Assembly: GCF_014595995.2 (NCBI RefSeq)
Contig: NZ_CP063989.1
Coordinates: 1,674,001 to 1,738,000 of the forward strand
Direction: 5' to 3'
Source of the DNA: Actinomyces respiraculi
Lineage (GTDB): Bacteria > Actinomycetota > Actinomycetes > Actinomycetales > Actinomycetaceae
Length of the DNA: 64,000 nt
Position 1 is the stretch's first letter, and each line of letters opens with the position of its first letter. This document shows, one piece after another, positions 53,054-62,977 of this stretch. The notes beneath the pieces were generated by a model that saw only the letters and a program-made list of their open reading frames with translations, was not told the DNA's origin and made no database searches. Position numbers and translations under genes: made by a program.

Positions 53054-53800
53054 TTAGTACCGGGTGAGCCAGGCGCGGGGATCGGCAAGAGGCCGATCCT
53101 TCTCAGCAGCTGGGCTTACGGTGTATCCCGCGTCGCGCAGGACGTCGGCAGCAACCTCAGGCAGTGAGGCGACGGCAGCCCGAATCTGGTCGATGCGCCA
53201 TGCCTGACGTTGCCGGGCCAGGACCACAAGGGCGTCATCGGTGTGGTCCACACCGATGTCGTGGATGAGCATCTCCAAGAAGTCCTCGAGGGTGGGACGC
53301 AGTCGCGGACCGCCGACCGGGAAGTGGACATCGGAGAGTTGAGGGGCACGTTCCGCGCTCGCTCGCCGGGCGACTGAACGCCGTCTGCTTCCGACCCCGT
53401 TACGGGTCATCGCGAAGGTCCAGTCGTCTCGGTGCGCGTGCACGTGAAGGTGGCCGCACGGCACGTCCGACTCTGGATGACGAAGGTAGTCAATTCGCAC
53501 CAGCGGTTCTCTCCCCTTAGCGGGCAGCAGTTCGAAGGTCGACGTCTCCACCAGCATGTAGGAGTGCCGTGCAGAAGTCGTGCACTCGTAAGACACCTTG
53601 AGCCGGAGGAGCCTTCTACCCTCGACGGTCAGGACAACCGGCTTGTCGTCAGGGGCGGCAATGGTGGCCTTCCAGACACCCTTGTGGATGCTGACCTCAG
53701 CGACCCAGTCGGGTGCAGTAGGGCACACCGTGCGCACGGTCGTCGTGGTCTGAGCGGCGAAGTCGTGGGTCTGACGCTCCTGCGCAGAGAGGTCCTCCAT
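53054..53800 (-). CDS. Unrecognised protein, second gene of a coupled pair, 248 aa
   Basis: No family I can name. N-terminal half is beta-rich (WVAEVSIHKGVWKATIAAPD, VLTVEGRRLLRLKVSYECTT), followed by PCGHLHVHAHRDDWTFAM with three histidines and, in the C-terminal half, LSDVHFPVGGPRLRPTLEDFLEMLIHDIGVD. No signal peptide or helices. It starts within the stop codon of a 65-aa acidic protein (TGATG), a strict coupling typical of antitoxin-toxin pairs. I believe similar pairs are common in actinobacteria, but cannot cite a name. Located at the start of a defence island, so a role in defence is possible. Confidence 0.6.
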   Translation of the reverse strand: MEDLSAQERQTHDFAAQTTTTVRTVCPTAPDWVAEVSIHKGVWKATIAAPDDKPVVLTVEGRRLLRLKVSYECTTSARHSYMLVETSTFELLPAKGREPLVRIDYLRHPESDVPCGHLHVHAHRDDWTFAMTRNGVGSRRRSVARRASAERAPQLSDVHFPVGGPRLRPTLEDFLEMLIHDIGVDHTDDALVVLARQRQAWRIDQIRAAVASLPEVAADVLRDAGYTVSPAAEKDRPLADPRAWLTRY

Positions 53801-53997
53801 CAGTCGGACAGGAGGAAGACCACGGCGTGGTACTCGGAGAACAGGCGAGCCTCCTCGTCGTCGTAGTCCCAGTCCTGCTCGCGCTCGAGTGCGCGCTCGA
53901 GGCTGCCGAAGCGGCGCTCCAGCTCGGCGATCACGGTCGCCCTGCGGGTCTCAAGCTCTTCCTCGGTGAAGACGCGGACCAGGTTGCTAGTCGGCAT
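53800..53997 (-). CDS. Small acidic protein, first gene of a coupled pair, 65 aa
   Basis: 65 aa, starting at ATG 53997 (GGAGG six bases upstream) rather than at the longer open frame. Mostly helical and acidic: FTEEELETRRATVIAELERRFGSLE followed by WDYDDEEARLFSEYHAVVFLLSD. Size, acidity, own palindromic promoter and one-base overlap with the next gene resemble an antitoxin. No DNA-binding motif is evident. Confidence 0.6.
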   Translation of the reverse strand: MPTSNLVRVFTEEELETRRATVIAELERRFGSLERALEREQDWDYDDEEARLFSEYHAVVFLLSD

Positions 53998-54023
53998 GCT
54001 GATCCTCCTTCCGTATGCAGGGT

Positions 54024-54035
54024 CCACTGTAGTGG
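54024..54035 (-). promoter_or_regulatory. Palindromic promoter element of the coupled pair
   Basis: CCACTGTAGTGG is an inverted repeat (5-bp arms). Read on the minus strand it contains TACAGT, a plausible -10 box about 28 bp before the ATG at 53997. It may be an autoregulatory site. No -35 was recognised. Confidence 0.4.
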
Positions 54036-54182
54036 CCTGGTCGGACAGGAATCGAGCCCGGCCCCGGGAGAGGTAGCGGGCGCCTCTGCCGTATCAGCGC
54101 CCGCGCAGGTCCCGAGCGCACGCGGATCACGCCGGACGCATGAGGCAGACTGGCCCAGAGGGCCGCGCGCAGAGGAGGGGAC

Positions 54183-55152
54183 ATGACGACTGTCCGCGTT
54201 GACGTCGCGCCCGACCAGCTGCGCTGGGCCGTGCGGCGGGCGCGCTGGGACGAGGAGACCACCCACCGGCGTGCCCCCAAGCTCGACGCGTGGGTCACAG
54301 GGACCGCTCGCCCTACCCTCAAGCAGATCGAGAAGTTCGCCGCCGACACCCACACGCCCTTCGGGCTCCTCTTCCTGCCCGAGCCGCCGGTTGAGAACCT
54401 CCCCATCCCGGATATGCGGGCCATGCGCGACGCCGGGGTGGACGAGCCCTCGGCGGAGTTGTTGGAGACGATCTACCTCTGCCAGAGGCGCCAGGACCGG
54501 TACCGCGACGAGGTCATCAACTCCGGCGCGAGCCCGCTCGGCTTCATCGGCTCCGCAACGCTGTCCACTCCGGTGGAGGAAGCCGCCGCTCGCATTCGTT
54601 CCACGCTCCATCTCGACGGGCGATCCATGAACAGCCGGTCCGAGGCGATGACCGACCTCATCGCACGCGCCGAGACCATCGGGCGTCCTCGTCATGGTCA
54701 ACGGTGTCGTCGACGCCGACACGCACCGCAGGCTCGACCCGGCGGAGTTCCGGGGCTTCGCCCTGGCCGACGACGTCGCACCACTGATCTTCGTCAACGG
54801 TGCGGACACGAAGGCTGCTCAGATCTTCACCCTCGTTCACGAGCTCGCGCACCTGTGGCTGGGACGCAGCGCCCTGTCCGACGCCGACACCGACGCCCGG
54901 GGTGGCCAGGATGAGGAGCGCTGGTGCAACCAGGTCGCAGCGAAGGCGCTCGTCCCTCTCAACTCCCTCCGGGACGAGTGGGATGGGACCTACGGCGAGG
55001 ACGAGTTGGATCGGCTTGGGCGCCCGTTTACCCGGGCCGTGGTGTCCTCGGCCTTGGAGGGCCGGACGACGTACCGCGACGCATACAGGCTGCTCGGGAC
55101 GGCGAAGCACTCGACCTTTGAGGACCTGGCGGAGAAGGTAGGAGTCGCGTGA
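54183..55152 (+). pseudogene. ImmA/IrrE family metallopeptidase, frameshifted
   Basis: Intact family members are continuous proteins of this total length (about 320 aa): N-terminal region (WAVRRARWDEETTHRRAPKL, then PTLKQIEKFAADTHTPFGLLFLPE), then the zinc peptidase domain with HELAH in [13 protein letters not shown]. Here the frame reads through RAETIG at 54678, then breaks: the codons should read GVLVMVNG, which requires one G fewer in the GGG at 54681-54683. The rest follows in the next frame ([16 protein letters not shown], 54694-55152). These proteins pair with DUF4411 PIN toxins. AGGAG precedes the ATG. Either inactivated or a sequencing slip. Confidence 0.8.
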
Positions 55153-55409
55153 TGTACCTCGTCGACGCCAACATCCTCATCAAGGTGAAGAACCGCTACT
55201 ACGCCTTCGACATCGCACCCGGCTTCTGGGCCTGGCTCGACCACGCTCACGCGTGCACCGTCGTCGCTCACGAGACGGCAGGGTCCGGCTCACGTAAGCG
55301 AGTCAAGATCCCCAATGCCTGTCAGGCTCTCGGCGTCGCATGGGTCAACACCTTCGAGATGCTCCGCCGCACCGGTGTCCGCCTTGCGCTGGGCGGCACG
55401 AGCACCTGA
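55152..55409 (+). pseudogene. DUF4411 (PIN-domain) toxin-like gene with internal deletion
   Basis: 85 aa instead of the usual about 160. The N-terminus YLVDANILIKVKNRYYAFDIAPGFWAWLDHAH has the first PIN acidic residue (VDAN). The sequence then jumps directly to the C-terminal part ACTVVAHETAG, KRVKIPNACQALGV and MLRRTGVRL. About 70-75 residues holding the remaining active-site acids are missing in frame (junction near 55236-55262). ATG overlaps the stop of the ImmA/IrrE gene (TGATG). Almost certainly non-toxic. Confidence 0.75.
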
Positions 55410-55522
55410 GTGAGCCAGAGCAACCGTTGATCTACCGAGAGCTGAGCGCATCGACCCAGGCACCAGGTAGCTCGCGACCCGATAGCAACGCCTGCCATAC
55501 GAGGACTCTCACAACGACTCGC

Positions 55523-55528
55523 TTATAG
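55523..55528 (+). promoter_or_regulatory. Possible -10 box of the DISARM operon
   Basis: TATAGT, the best -10-like hexamer in the 175 bp before drmD. Start would fall near 55535, leaving about 50 nt of leader. No -35 of quality at 17 bp (GAGGAC). Confidence 0.4.
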
Positions 55529-55584
55529 TGCGATGCAGGTCCACTCCCCCACCGCCCCGCTCAGCAACCCCCAACCCAGGCATC

Positions 55585-58500
55585 ATGACCACCCAGACCA
55601 CCCCGGCACCCACCGACGTCCCTGTTCCCGCCGGAAGCCTCCCGGCCCCGCCAGAACCCGGACAGGTCGTCCAGGTCCGCGGCTCAGTCTGGGCGGTCAC
55701 CAATGTCGAGGCCCAGGGACTTCTCCGCAGCTCGGCCGACGACGGCACCGCTCGTCTCGAGCATGTCGTCGACCTCCAGTCCCTCGACGAGGACCGCATG
55801 GGTGAGGAGCTCACCGTGGTCTGGGAGCTGGAGGTCGGGCAGTCGGTGGTGCCGGACCGCGGCCTGCCTGAGACCATCGACGCGGATGCCTTCGACGGTC
55901 CCGACACGCTCGGCGCCTTCGTCGACGCCGTGCGCTGGGGCACCGTCACCTCCGCCGACCCCAAGGCCTTCCAGGCGCCCTTCCGCTCCGGGGCCACCTT
56001 GGAGCCCTACCAGCTCGAGCCCCTGCGCCGGGCACTGGCAGCCCCGCGTACGAACCTCCTACTGGCCGACGACGTCGGCCTGGGTAAGACGATCGAGGCG
56101 GGCCTGGTGGTCCAGGAACTGCTGCTGCGCCACCGTGCCCGCTCTGTCATCATCGTGTGCCCACCGAGCCTGGCCCTCAAGTGGCGCGACGAGATGCGCG
56201 AGAAGTTCGGCCTCGACTTCGTCATCGTGGACTCGGCCCGCATGGCCAGCGACCGGCGCACCTACGGGCTGGCCGCCAACCCACTGCGCCTCCACCCGCG
56301 CGTCATCGTCTCCATGGCATGGCTGCCCGGCGTACGCGCCCAGCGACTCCTGCGCGAGGTCCTGGCCGACGCCGCCCGGTCCGGCACGGCCCGCTCCTAC
56401 GCCTTCGACGTGCTCGTCGTCGACGAGGCGCACCATGTAGCCCCGGCGGCCCCCTCGGCGGTGGGCGGTGGACGCGGCTACGCGGTCGACTCCCAACGCA
56501 CCCGCGCGCTGCGGCGCCTGGCCGAGAACTGCGAGCACCGCCTCTTCCTGTCGGCCACACCCCACAACGGGTACACCGAGTCCTTCTCCGCCCTGCTGGA
56601 AATGATCGACCCGCGTCGCTTTGCCCGCGGCGCCAGCATCGACACCACCGCCCTGGACGAGGTGACGGTGCGCCGCCTGAAGTCGCAGATCAAGGAGAAG
56701 GACTTCCGCAACCGCCAGGTCAAGGTCCTGCCCTATGACGCGTCCCCCGATGAGGAGCAGGCCTACGCCACCCTCGACGGCCTCCTGCGGGACTCCGGCC
56801 GCTCGCAGGGTCGCCGCCACCTGGACATCGCCGCGCTCCTGCTCAAGAAGCGCTTGCTGTCCAGCCCCTGGGCCTTTGCACAGACCCTGGAGCGCTACCT
56901 CGACCAGTCGCTCCCCGGCGGTGGCCTCGACGACTTCGACGACCTGGATGACGACTACTACACGGAGGTCATGGGCTCGGGGCAGTCCGATGAGGAGGAG
57001 GGGCTGACCGCCCAGCCGGAGATGGACACGCTCCTAGCCACCCGCGCCTCGGACCCGCTCTCAACTGCGACGCGCGAGCAACTGGAGGAACTGGCCGCGT
57101 GGGGCCGGGGCTATCAGTCCCGCCCCGACTCCCGCCTGGAGGCCCTCCTCTCCTTCCTCGACGCCGTGTGCCGGCCCGACGGGAAGACGTGGACGAATGA
57201 GCGGGTGGTCATCTTCACTGAGTACACGGATACCCTCGACTGGATCGTCTCTGTGCTGCGCCAGCAGGGTTACGGCGAGCGCCTGGAGGTGATCCGGGGA
57301 TCGACCTCCGCGGAGGAGCGCGAGGAGGTCAGAGCACGCTTCACCGCGAGCCCCTCCGAGGAGAAGGTGCGCGTCCTCGTGGCCACCGACGCCGCCGGGG
57401 AGGGCATCGACCTTCAGGACTACTGCCACCGCCTGGTGAACTTCGACGTCCCCTTCAACCCCTCCCGGCTGGAGCAGCGGGTGGGGCGCATCGACCGCTA
57501 CGGTCAGCGGGAGGTCCCGGAGATCTACTACCTCACTCCCACGGGCAGAACCGGCCTGTACGCGGGCCACCAGGAGTTCCTGGGGCGGCTTGCGGAGAAG
57601 ATCGCCACCGAGACCCAGGACCTGGGTGTCGTCAACCCGCTTATCGACGAGGAAGTGACCACCCAGTTCCTCGGGCACGCTCTGCGCAAGGCTCCCGCGG
57701 GGGGGGGGGGAGCGACGAGCAGGCCATCGTCCGGGCTCTGGCCGGCTCGGCCACGCTCAACCAGCAGCTGACGGCCCTCGCGGCAGGTTACGAGAACCGT
57801 AAGGAGCGGATGCACCTGACGGCCCCAGCGGGCCGACGAGTGGTCGATGAGGCACTGAGTCTCACGCATCAGCCGCACCTGGAGGAGGTCGGCAGCGAGG
57901 ACACCGACGCACCGGTCTTTGCCGTGCCGCTCCTGGGGCGCTCCTGGCAGGACGCCCTGGTGGGCCTCGATACCCGCTTGGCGCCGGGGCAGCTGCGGCC
58001 GATCACCTTCGACGAGGAAGCGGGGCGCGTGCCCGGGATCGTCCACGTCCACCTCGGTCATGCGCTCATGCGCAAGGCGACCCGCACCCTGCGGGCGAAC
58101 CTCTTCAGCCCGCACTCTCAGATGAGCCGGGTCACGGCGGTGGTGCTACCGGGTCTGGAGCACTCGTGTGCCGCCTCCCTGTCCCGACTGGTCCTCGTGG
58201 GCCGCGGGGGCCTGCGGTTGCACGAGGAGGTCTTCGTCACCGGGGTGCGGTTGCGTGGGCACAGGGTCGCCGAGGAAACGCTCTCCCGCGTGCTGGATCG
58301 CGCCCTGGACCCGGACGGTTACCGGCTGGCGGGACCGGAGGTGCGCCGCCGCCTGACCGACCTGTGGAACGACGACGGGCACCTGCGCGCCCGACTCGTG
58401 GAGGAGACGGAGCGACGGGCGGTAACCCTCCAGAACAGGGTGGCAGCCAACCTTGAGGAGCGTCGGCAGGCGGATAGCCAGCGCGTCCACGACATCTTCG

Positions 58501-58781
58501 CGGCCTTCCGTGCCAACCTCGCCGACTCCCTGGAGCATCTGCACGCCGAGGAGCGCGAGCAGCAGGGGATGCTCGCTTTGTGGGCGGAGGACCAGCGCCA
58601 CCAGCGTGCCCGGGACGTGCGCGCCATGGAGGACCGCCTGGTTGACCTCGACGGCGAGGAGGCGCGAGAGGCTGAAGCGATGGCGTTGCGATACCAGGAC
58701 GTGCGGCCCTACGTCTCACCCGTGGCCCTCGTGCTGGCGATCACCGAGGAGGACGCGACTAAGTGGGAGGCGCAGTCATGA
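55585..58781 (+). CDS. drmD: DISARM SNF2-like helicase DrmD, interrupted by a G12 tract (predicted OFF)
   Basis: First gene of class 1 DISARM, a restriction-like anti-phage system. SF2 helicase: Walker A ADDVGLGKTIEAG (about 160), DEAH box VVDEAHHV (about 280), LFLSATPHNGYTE, then the helicase C domain with FTEYTDTLDW, ATDAAGEGIDLQ and RVGRIDRYGQ (about 633). At codon 705 a run of twelve G (57699-57710) shifts the frame, and translation stops at 57771. The next frame continues without a stop from SDEQAIVRALAGSATLNQQL through a helical C-terminal domain to 58781, overlapping drmMI by ATGA. Ten or thirteen G would join them. ATG 55585 is my start choice; GTG 55528 is possible. Confidence 0.85.
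57699..57710 (+). repeat. G12 homopolymer in drmD (phase-variation tract)
   Basis: Twelve consecutive G, the longest homopolymer I noticed in the window, inside a coding sequence. Frame arithmetic: the codon GCG takes the first G; eleven remain before AGC GAC GAG of the downstream frame, which needs nine or twelve. So G10 or G13 is ON and G12 (this sequence) is OFF. Confidence 0.9.
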
Positions 58782-61700
58782 GCCCGAGGCGTGGAGCAGG
58801 CCGGAGAACGACGGCGGGGCGAGGTCGTGCCGCGGGTGCGAAGAGCAGCGCCGCTCGTTCGGCGGCCCAGCAGCACCGCGAGTGGCTGGAGCTGGTGGAC
58901 ACCGACGGGCCCTTCCTGTCGGTCCCGGTCATGACAGGGCTGTACCCGCAGGGTATGCCGTTACTGGACCGGGCCCGCCGGGAGGCCCTGCGCGCGGCGA
59001 AGCCCTCCTTCGACCGCGCCTGGGACGCCTGGGACAGCCACCGGGACTCGGAGCGGGCTCTGGCCGACTACCGCCGGGCGCGCGAAGCCTGGGTAGAAAC
59101 GGTCCTCACCGATGTCATCGGCTGGAGTGGGGACTATGCGAGTGCAGCGAAGCGCCCCGCCCTCGGCGAGGTCTATCGGGTGGTCTCCGACGGCTTCCCC
59201 TCGGTCACGGTGACACCGAACGGTGCCCTGGCCCACGGGACGAGCATCGGCGCCCTCGTACTCGTCACCGACCCGGTGGACTCTCTGCGGGCTGCGGGTG
59301 ACGACGGCTGGGCGGCGAGCCCCATTGACCGGATGACGGCCATGCTGCGCAGCCGGGAGTCGGCCTGCACGATCGGCGTGGTGACGGACGGGCGCTGGTG
59401 GGCACTGGTCAGCGCCCCGCAGGGCGGCGCGACGGCCTCGGGCGTCGTGGACTGCCAGACCTGGGTGGAGGAGCCGGCCACCCGCGACGCCTTCTGCGAG
59501 CTCCTGTCCGTGCGCCGCCTCCTGGGCGGGGAGAGCGAGAACCGGCTGCCCACCCTCTTCGAGGGCTCCGTCCTGGCGGCGGAGGAGGTGACGGAGGCTC
59601 TGGGCACGCAGGTGCGCCGGGCGGTCGAGCTCGTGGTGACGGCCCTGTCCGAGGCCGCCCTCAACGCCGAGGCGAGTGACCGGTCGGACCCGCTGCCCGA
59701 GGAGGCCCACGAGGTCTACGAAGCCGTCGTCACCGTCATGATGCGCGCCGTCTTCCTGCTCTTCGCCGAGGAGCGCGGGCTCCTGCCCGCGCAGGCCCTC
59801 TACACCGGCGGCTACGGCCTGGCGGGCGTCCTGGACGTGCTGGAGGCGCGCGCCCGGGACGAGGGCGAGGAGTCCATGGATGGCACGAGCCTGACCTGGC
59901 ACCGGCTGCTGGCGACCTCCCGGGCTCTGTACAGCGGCGTCAACACGGAGGACATGCGGATCCCTGCCTATGGTGGCTCGCTTGTCGACCCTGCCCGCTT
60001 TCCCTTCCTCACGGCGACGGACGCGAGTGGTGCTCTGCGCCTGGCGGTCTCCGACCGGGTCATGATGCACGTGCTGCGCTCGCTCCAGACGGCCCGGACC
60101 GGTAAAGGAGGGGAAGTGCGTCGCCTGTCCTTCCGGGACATTGACGTGGAGCAGATCGGCTACATCTACGAGGGCCTGCTCGGCTACACGTGCACGCGCG
60201 CTCGGGAGACGGTGCTGGGGCTCGTTGGCACCGAGGGAGCGGAGCCGGAGGTGCCCCTGAGTCTCCTGGAGGACCTGGCCGAGGAGCACGCTGATGACGC
60301 CGACCTCGCCGAGGCCGTCATCGCCTGGCTCAAGGAGCACCAGAGCGCGGCGAAGCCTCCCACGAAGAGCGCCCTGGCCAAGGCCTTCCGCTCCGGGGAC
60401 ACGATGGATCCGGCAGAGGCGGAGCGGGCCCTGCTGGCTGTCACCCGGGACCCGGAGCTGCGCGATGCCCTGCGGCCATGGATCGGTGCGATCCGCCGCG
60501 ACCTGCGCGGCCGTCCGGTGGTCATTGAGGCCGGTGGCCTGGTGGTGACCGAGACGCCGTCGCGGAGCAACGCCGGTGCCCACTACACGCCTCGCGCCCT
60601 CGCCGAGGAGGTCGTGCACTACGCCCTGGAGCCACTGGTCTTCCACCCGGGCCCGCACCAGACGAACGACCGATCGGCGTGGCGGCCGCTGAGCTCGGAC
60701 CAGATCCTCGGCCTGCACGTGGCGGACATCGCCTGCGGCTCGGGCGCCTTCCTCGTGGCCGCGGCCCGCTTCCTCTCCGACCACCTGGTGGAGGCGTGGA
60801 CCCGCGAAGGGGTCATCGGAACTTATGCGGGTTCACCCGGCGGGGCCCGCAGCCACGCCCTGCGCCAGGTGGTGGCCCGCTGCCTGTATGGGGTGGATAT
60901 CAACGAGATGGCCGTGGAGATGTGCAAGCTCTCCCTGTGGCTCGTCTCCCTGGACAAGGACAAGCCCTTCAGCTTTGTGGACGACAAGGTCTTCGTGGGC
61001 AACTCGCTGCTGGGGATCACGGACCTGCGCCAGCTGAGGGCCCAGCACATTGACCCGGCTGCCGCCAGTGGCATCAGGCCTTTCGATTTCGGCCACGCAG
61101 GCAAGCACACGGAGGACTTGGATGTGGACTCGATCCTGGCGCGGGTCCAGGAGCGGCGCAGCACTCTCGCCTCCGAGGTAGATGATGGAGACCCGGCTCG
61201 CTCAACGACGACGAAGCAGCGGCTTCAGCGGGAGAACGAGGAGGACCTGCGCCTCCTGGAGCGTGTGGCCGACGCCGTGGTCGCCGTGGGGCTAAACCCG
61301 GCGGTCGGCGCCAAGCCCGGCAAGAAGCTCAACGAGGCCTACGGAGACCTGGCGGTCGCCCTCGGCCGCGCCTTCCCGCCTGAGGGTGAGGAAGACGTGA
61401 CCATGCTGGAGGCGATCCTCGAGCGCGGTCTCATCCCGACGGTGGAGACGGACTACAAGCGCTGGCACTGCCTGCACTGGCCGCTCGCCGTCCCCGAGGT
61501 CATGGAGCGCGGCGGATTCGATGCGATCGTGGGGAACCCGCCGTTCCTCGGTGGGCAGAAGCTCACCGGGTCCATGGGTGAGAACATCCGCGACTGGTTC
61601 GTCCACGTCCTGGCCTCTGGACAGCGGGGGAGTGCGGACCTCGTCGCCTACTTCTTCCTCCGTACTCTCAGTCTGCTGCGGCGTCACGGAACACTCGGGC

Positions 61701-62977
61701 TCATCGCGACTAACACCCTCGCCCAGGGAGACACTCGCGAAGTTGGGCTCGACCGCATGGTCGAGGGAGGCTTCACCATCACCCGCGCCATCCAATCCCG
61801 CGCCTGGCCGGCCAAGAGCGCCAACCTCGAATACGCCGCCGTCTGGGGCACCCGGGGTCACGTCCTGGACAATGTGCCACGCGTGTGCGACGACGCGCCC
61901 GTCGCCCGCATCAGCACCCTCCTGGAACCAGAGGGGCGCGTGACTGGCAGGCCCGAGCGACTGGCGGAAAACGCCGACATCGCCTTCCAAGGCTGCATCG
62001 TCCTCGGCAAGGGCTTCATCCTGGAACCGACAGAAGCGCAGGCCTGGATCGAGCAGTACCCGCGCAATGCCGAGGTGCTCTTTCCCTACCTCAACGGCGA
62101 GGACCTCAATTCCCGCCCCGACTGCTCGGCCTCCCGGTGGGTCATTGACTTCAATGATTGGCCGGAGGAACGGTCTTCAACGTATGAAGAACCTTATCGG
62201 CGACTACTCAGCGAGGTGAAGCCTGAACGTCAGCGCCTCAAGGAGGACGGGTCTTACGCGCTCCGCAGGCCACTGCCTCAGCGGTGGTGGCAGTACGGAG
62301 AGAAGCGACCTGCCATGCGGCGGGCGATTGCGGACCTCGACGAGGTGCTGGCTATCGCCCTGGTGAGCAAGGCGGTCATGCCCATGCGCGTACCGACCGG
62401 ACAGGTATTCAGCCACGCGCTTGGCGTCTTCGCGACGGACTCCTACGGCGAGCAGGCGGCGCTGTCCTCCTCTCTGCATCAGGCCTGGGCGATCAGGAAC
62501 GGCTCGGGAATGCGGGGCGATCCTCGCTACACGCCGTCGGACGTCTTCGAGACCTTCCCTCGCCCCGAGCCCACCGAGGCCTTGGAGACGGTCGGCCGCG
62601 CCTTGGATACGGAGCGCCGGGAGATCATGCTGTGCCGGGACCTCGGCCTCACGAGGCTCTACAACCTCGTCAACGACCCGAGCATCGCACCCGGTGTGGA
62701 CCTGGATGTCGACCGCCTGCGGGATACTCACCGCGAGCTGGACGAGGCCGTGGCCGCCGCCTACGGCTGGGAGGACATCCCCTTGGGCCACGGCTTCCAC
62801 ACCTACCGGAAGATGACCCGCTGGACCATCTCCCCAGCCGCCCGCGTCGAGCTCCTCGACCGGCTCCTAGAGGAGAACCACCGCCGCGCCGCCACCCAGG
62901 CACCCGCGCAGCCCGCGACGAAGCAGCGTCGGAAGCACAGCCCCGCCCCCGTCCAGGAAGAGACCCTCGATGTCTAA
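58778..62977 (+). CDS. drmMI: DISARM adenine-specific DNA methyltransferase DrmMI
   Basis: Large N6-adenine methyltransferase of class 1 DISARM, which marks host DNA as self; 1399 aa. SAM motif I is DIACGSGAFLVAAARFL (about 650), followed by GVDINEMAVEMCKLSLWLVS; catalytic motif IV is NPPF in AIVGNPPFLGGQKL (about 920). The N-terminal 600 residues are a helical region with a split nuclease-like look (EAHEVYEAVVTVMMRAVFLLFAEERGLLP), as in PglX and Eco57I-like enzymes; the C-terminal third is the target recognition part. ATG 58778 overlaps the drmD stop and has GGAGG upstream. Overlaps drmA by 8 bp. Confidence 0.9.
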   Translation: MSPRRGAGRRTTAGRGRAAGAKSSAARSAAQQHREWLELVDTDGPFLSVPVMTGLYPQGMPLLDRARREALRAAKPSFDRAWDAWDSHRDSERALADYRRAREAWVETVLTDVIGWSGDYASAAKRPALGEVYRVVSDGFPSVTVTPNGALAHGTSIGALVLVTDPVDSLRAAGDDGWAASPIDRMTAMLRSRESACTIGVVTDGRWWALVSAPQGGATASGVVDCQTWVEEPATRDAFCELLSVRRLLGGESENRLPTLFEGSVLAAEEVTEALGTQVRRAVELVVTALSEAALNAEASDRSDPLPEEAHEVYEAVVTVMMRAVFLLFAEERGLLPAQALYTGGYGLAGVLDVLEARARDEGEESMDGTSLTWHRLLATSRALYSGVNTEDMRIPAYGGSLVDPARFPFLTATDASGALRLAVSDRVMMHVLRSLQTARTGKGGEVRRLSFRDIDVEQIGYIYEGLLGYTCTRARETVLGLVGTEGAEPEVPLSLLEDLAEEHADDADLAEAVIAWLKEHQSAAKPPTKSALAKAFRSGDTMDPAEAERALLAVTRDPELRDALRPWIGAIRRDLRGRPVVIEAGGLVVTETPSRSNAGAHYTPRALAEEVVHYALEPLVFHPGPHQTNDRSAWRPLSSDQILGLHVADIACGSGAFLVAAARFLSDHLVEAWTREGVIGTYAGSPGGARSHALRQVVARCLYGVDINEMAVEMCKLSLWLVSLDKDKPFSFVDDKVFVGNSLLGITDLRQLRAQHIDPAAASGIRPFDFGHAGKHTEDLDVDSILARVQERRSTLASEVDDGDPARSTTTKQRLQRENEEDLRLLERVADAVVAVGLNPAVGAKPGKKLNEAYGDLAVALGRAFPPEGEEDVTMLEAILERGLIPTVETDYKRWHCLHWPLAVPEVMERGGFDAIVGNPPFLGGQKLTGSMGENIRDWFVHVLASGQRGSADLVAYFFLRTLSLLRRHGTLGLIATNTLAQGDTREVGLDRMVEGGFTITRAIQSRAWPAKSANLEYAAVWGTRGHVLDNVPRVCDDAPVARISTLLEPEGRVTGRPERLAENADIAFQGCIVLGKGFILEPTEAQAWIEQYPRNAEVLFPYLNGEDLNSRPDCSASRWVIDFNDWPEERSSTYEEPYRRLLSEVKPERQRLKEDGSYALRRPLPQRWWQYGEKRPAMRRAIADLDEVLAIALVSKAVMPMRVPTGQVFSHALGVFATDSYGEQAALSSSLHQAWAIRNGSGMRGDPRYTPSDVFETFPRPEPTEALETVGRALDTERREIMLCRDLGLTRLYNLVNDPSIAPGVDLDVDRLRDTHRELDEAVAAAYGWEDIPLGHGFHTYRKMTRWTISPAARVELLDRLLEENHRRAATQAPAQPATKQRRKHSPAPVQEETLDV

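Noticed and set aside
52541..53167. 208-codon plus-strand frame in the repeat region
   Set aside because: No family features, crosses the diverged repeats (whose changes ignore codons) and runs into the end of the 53054 gene on the opposite strand.
58961..60784. 607-codon minus-strand frame inside drmMI
   Set aside because: Antisense of a recognised methyltransferase; low-complexity translation.
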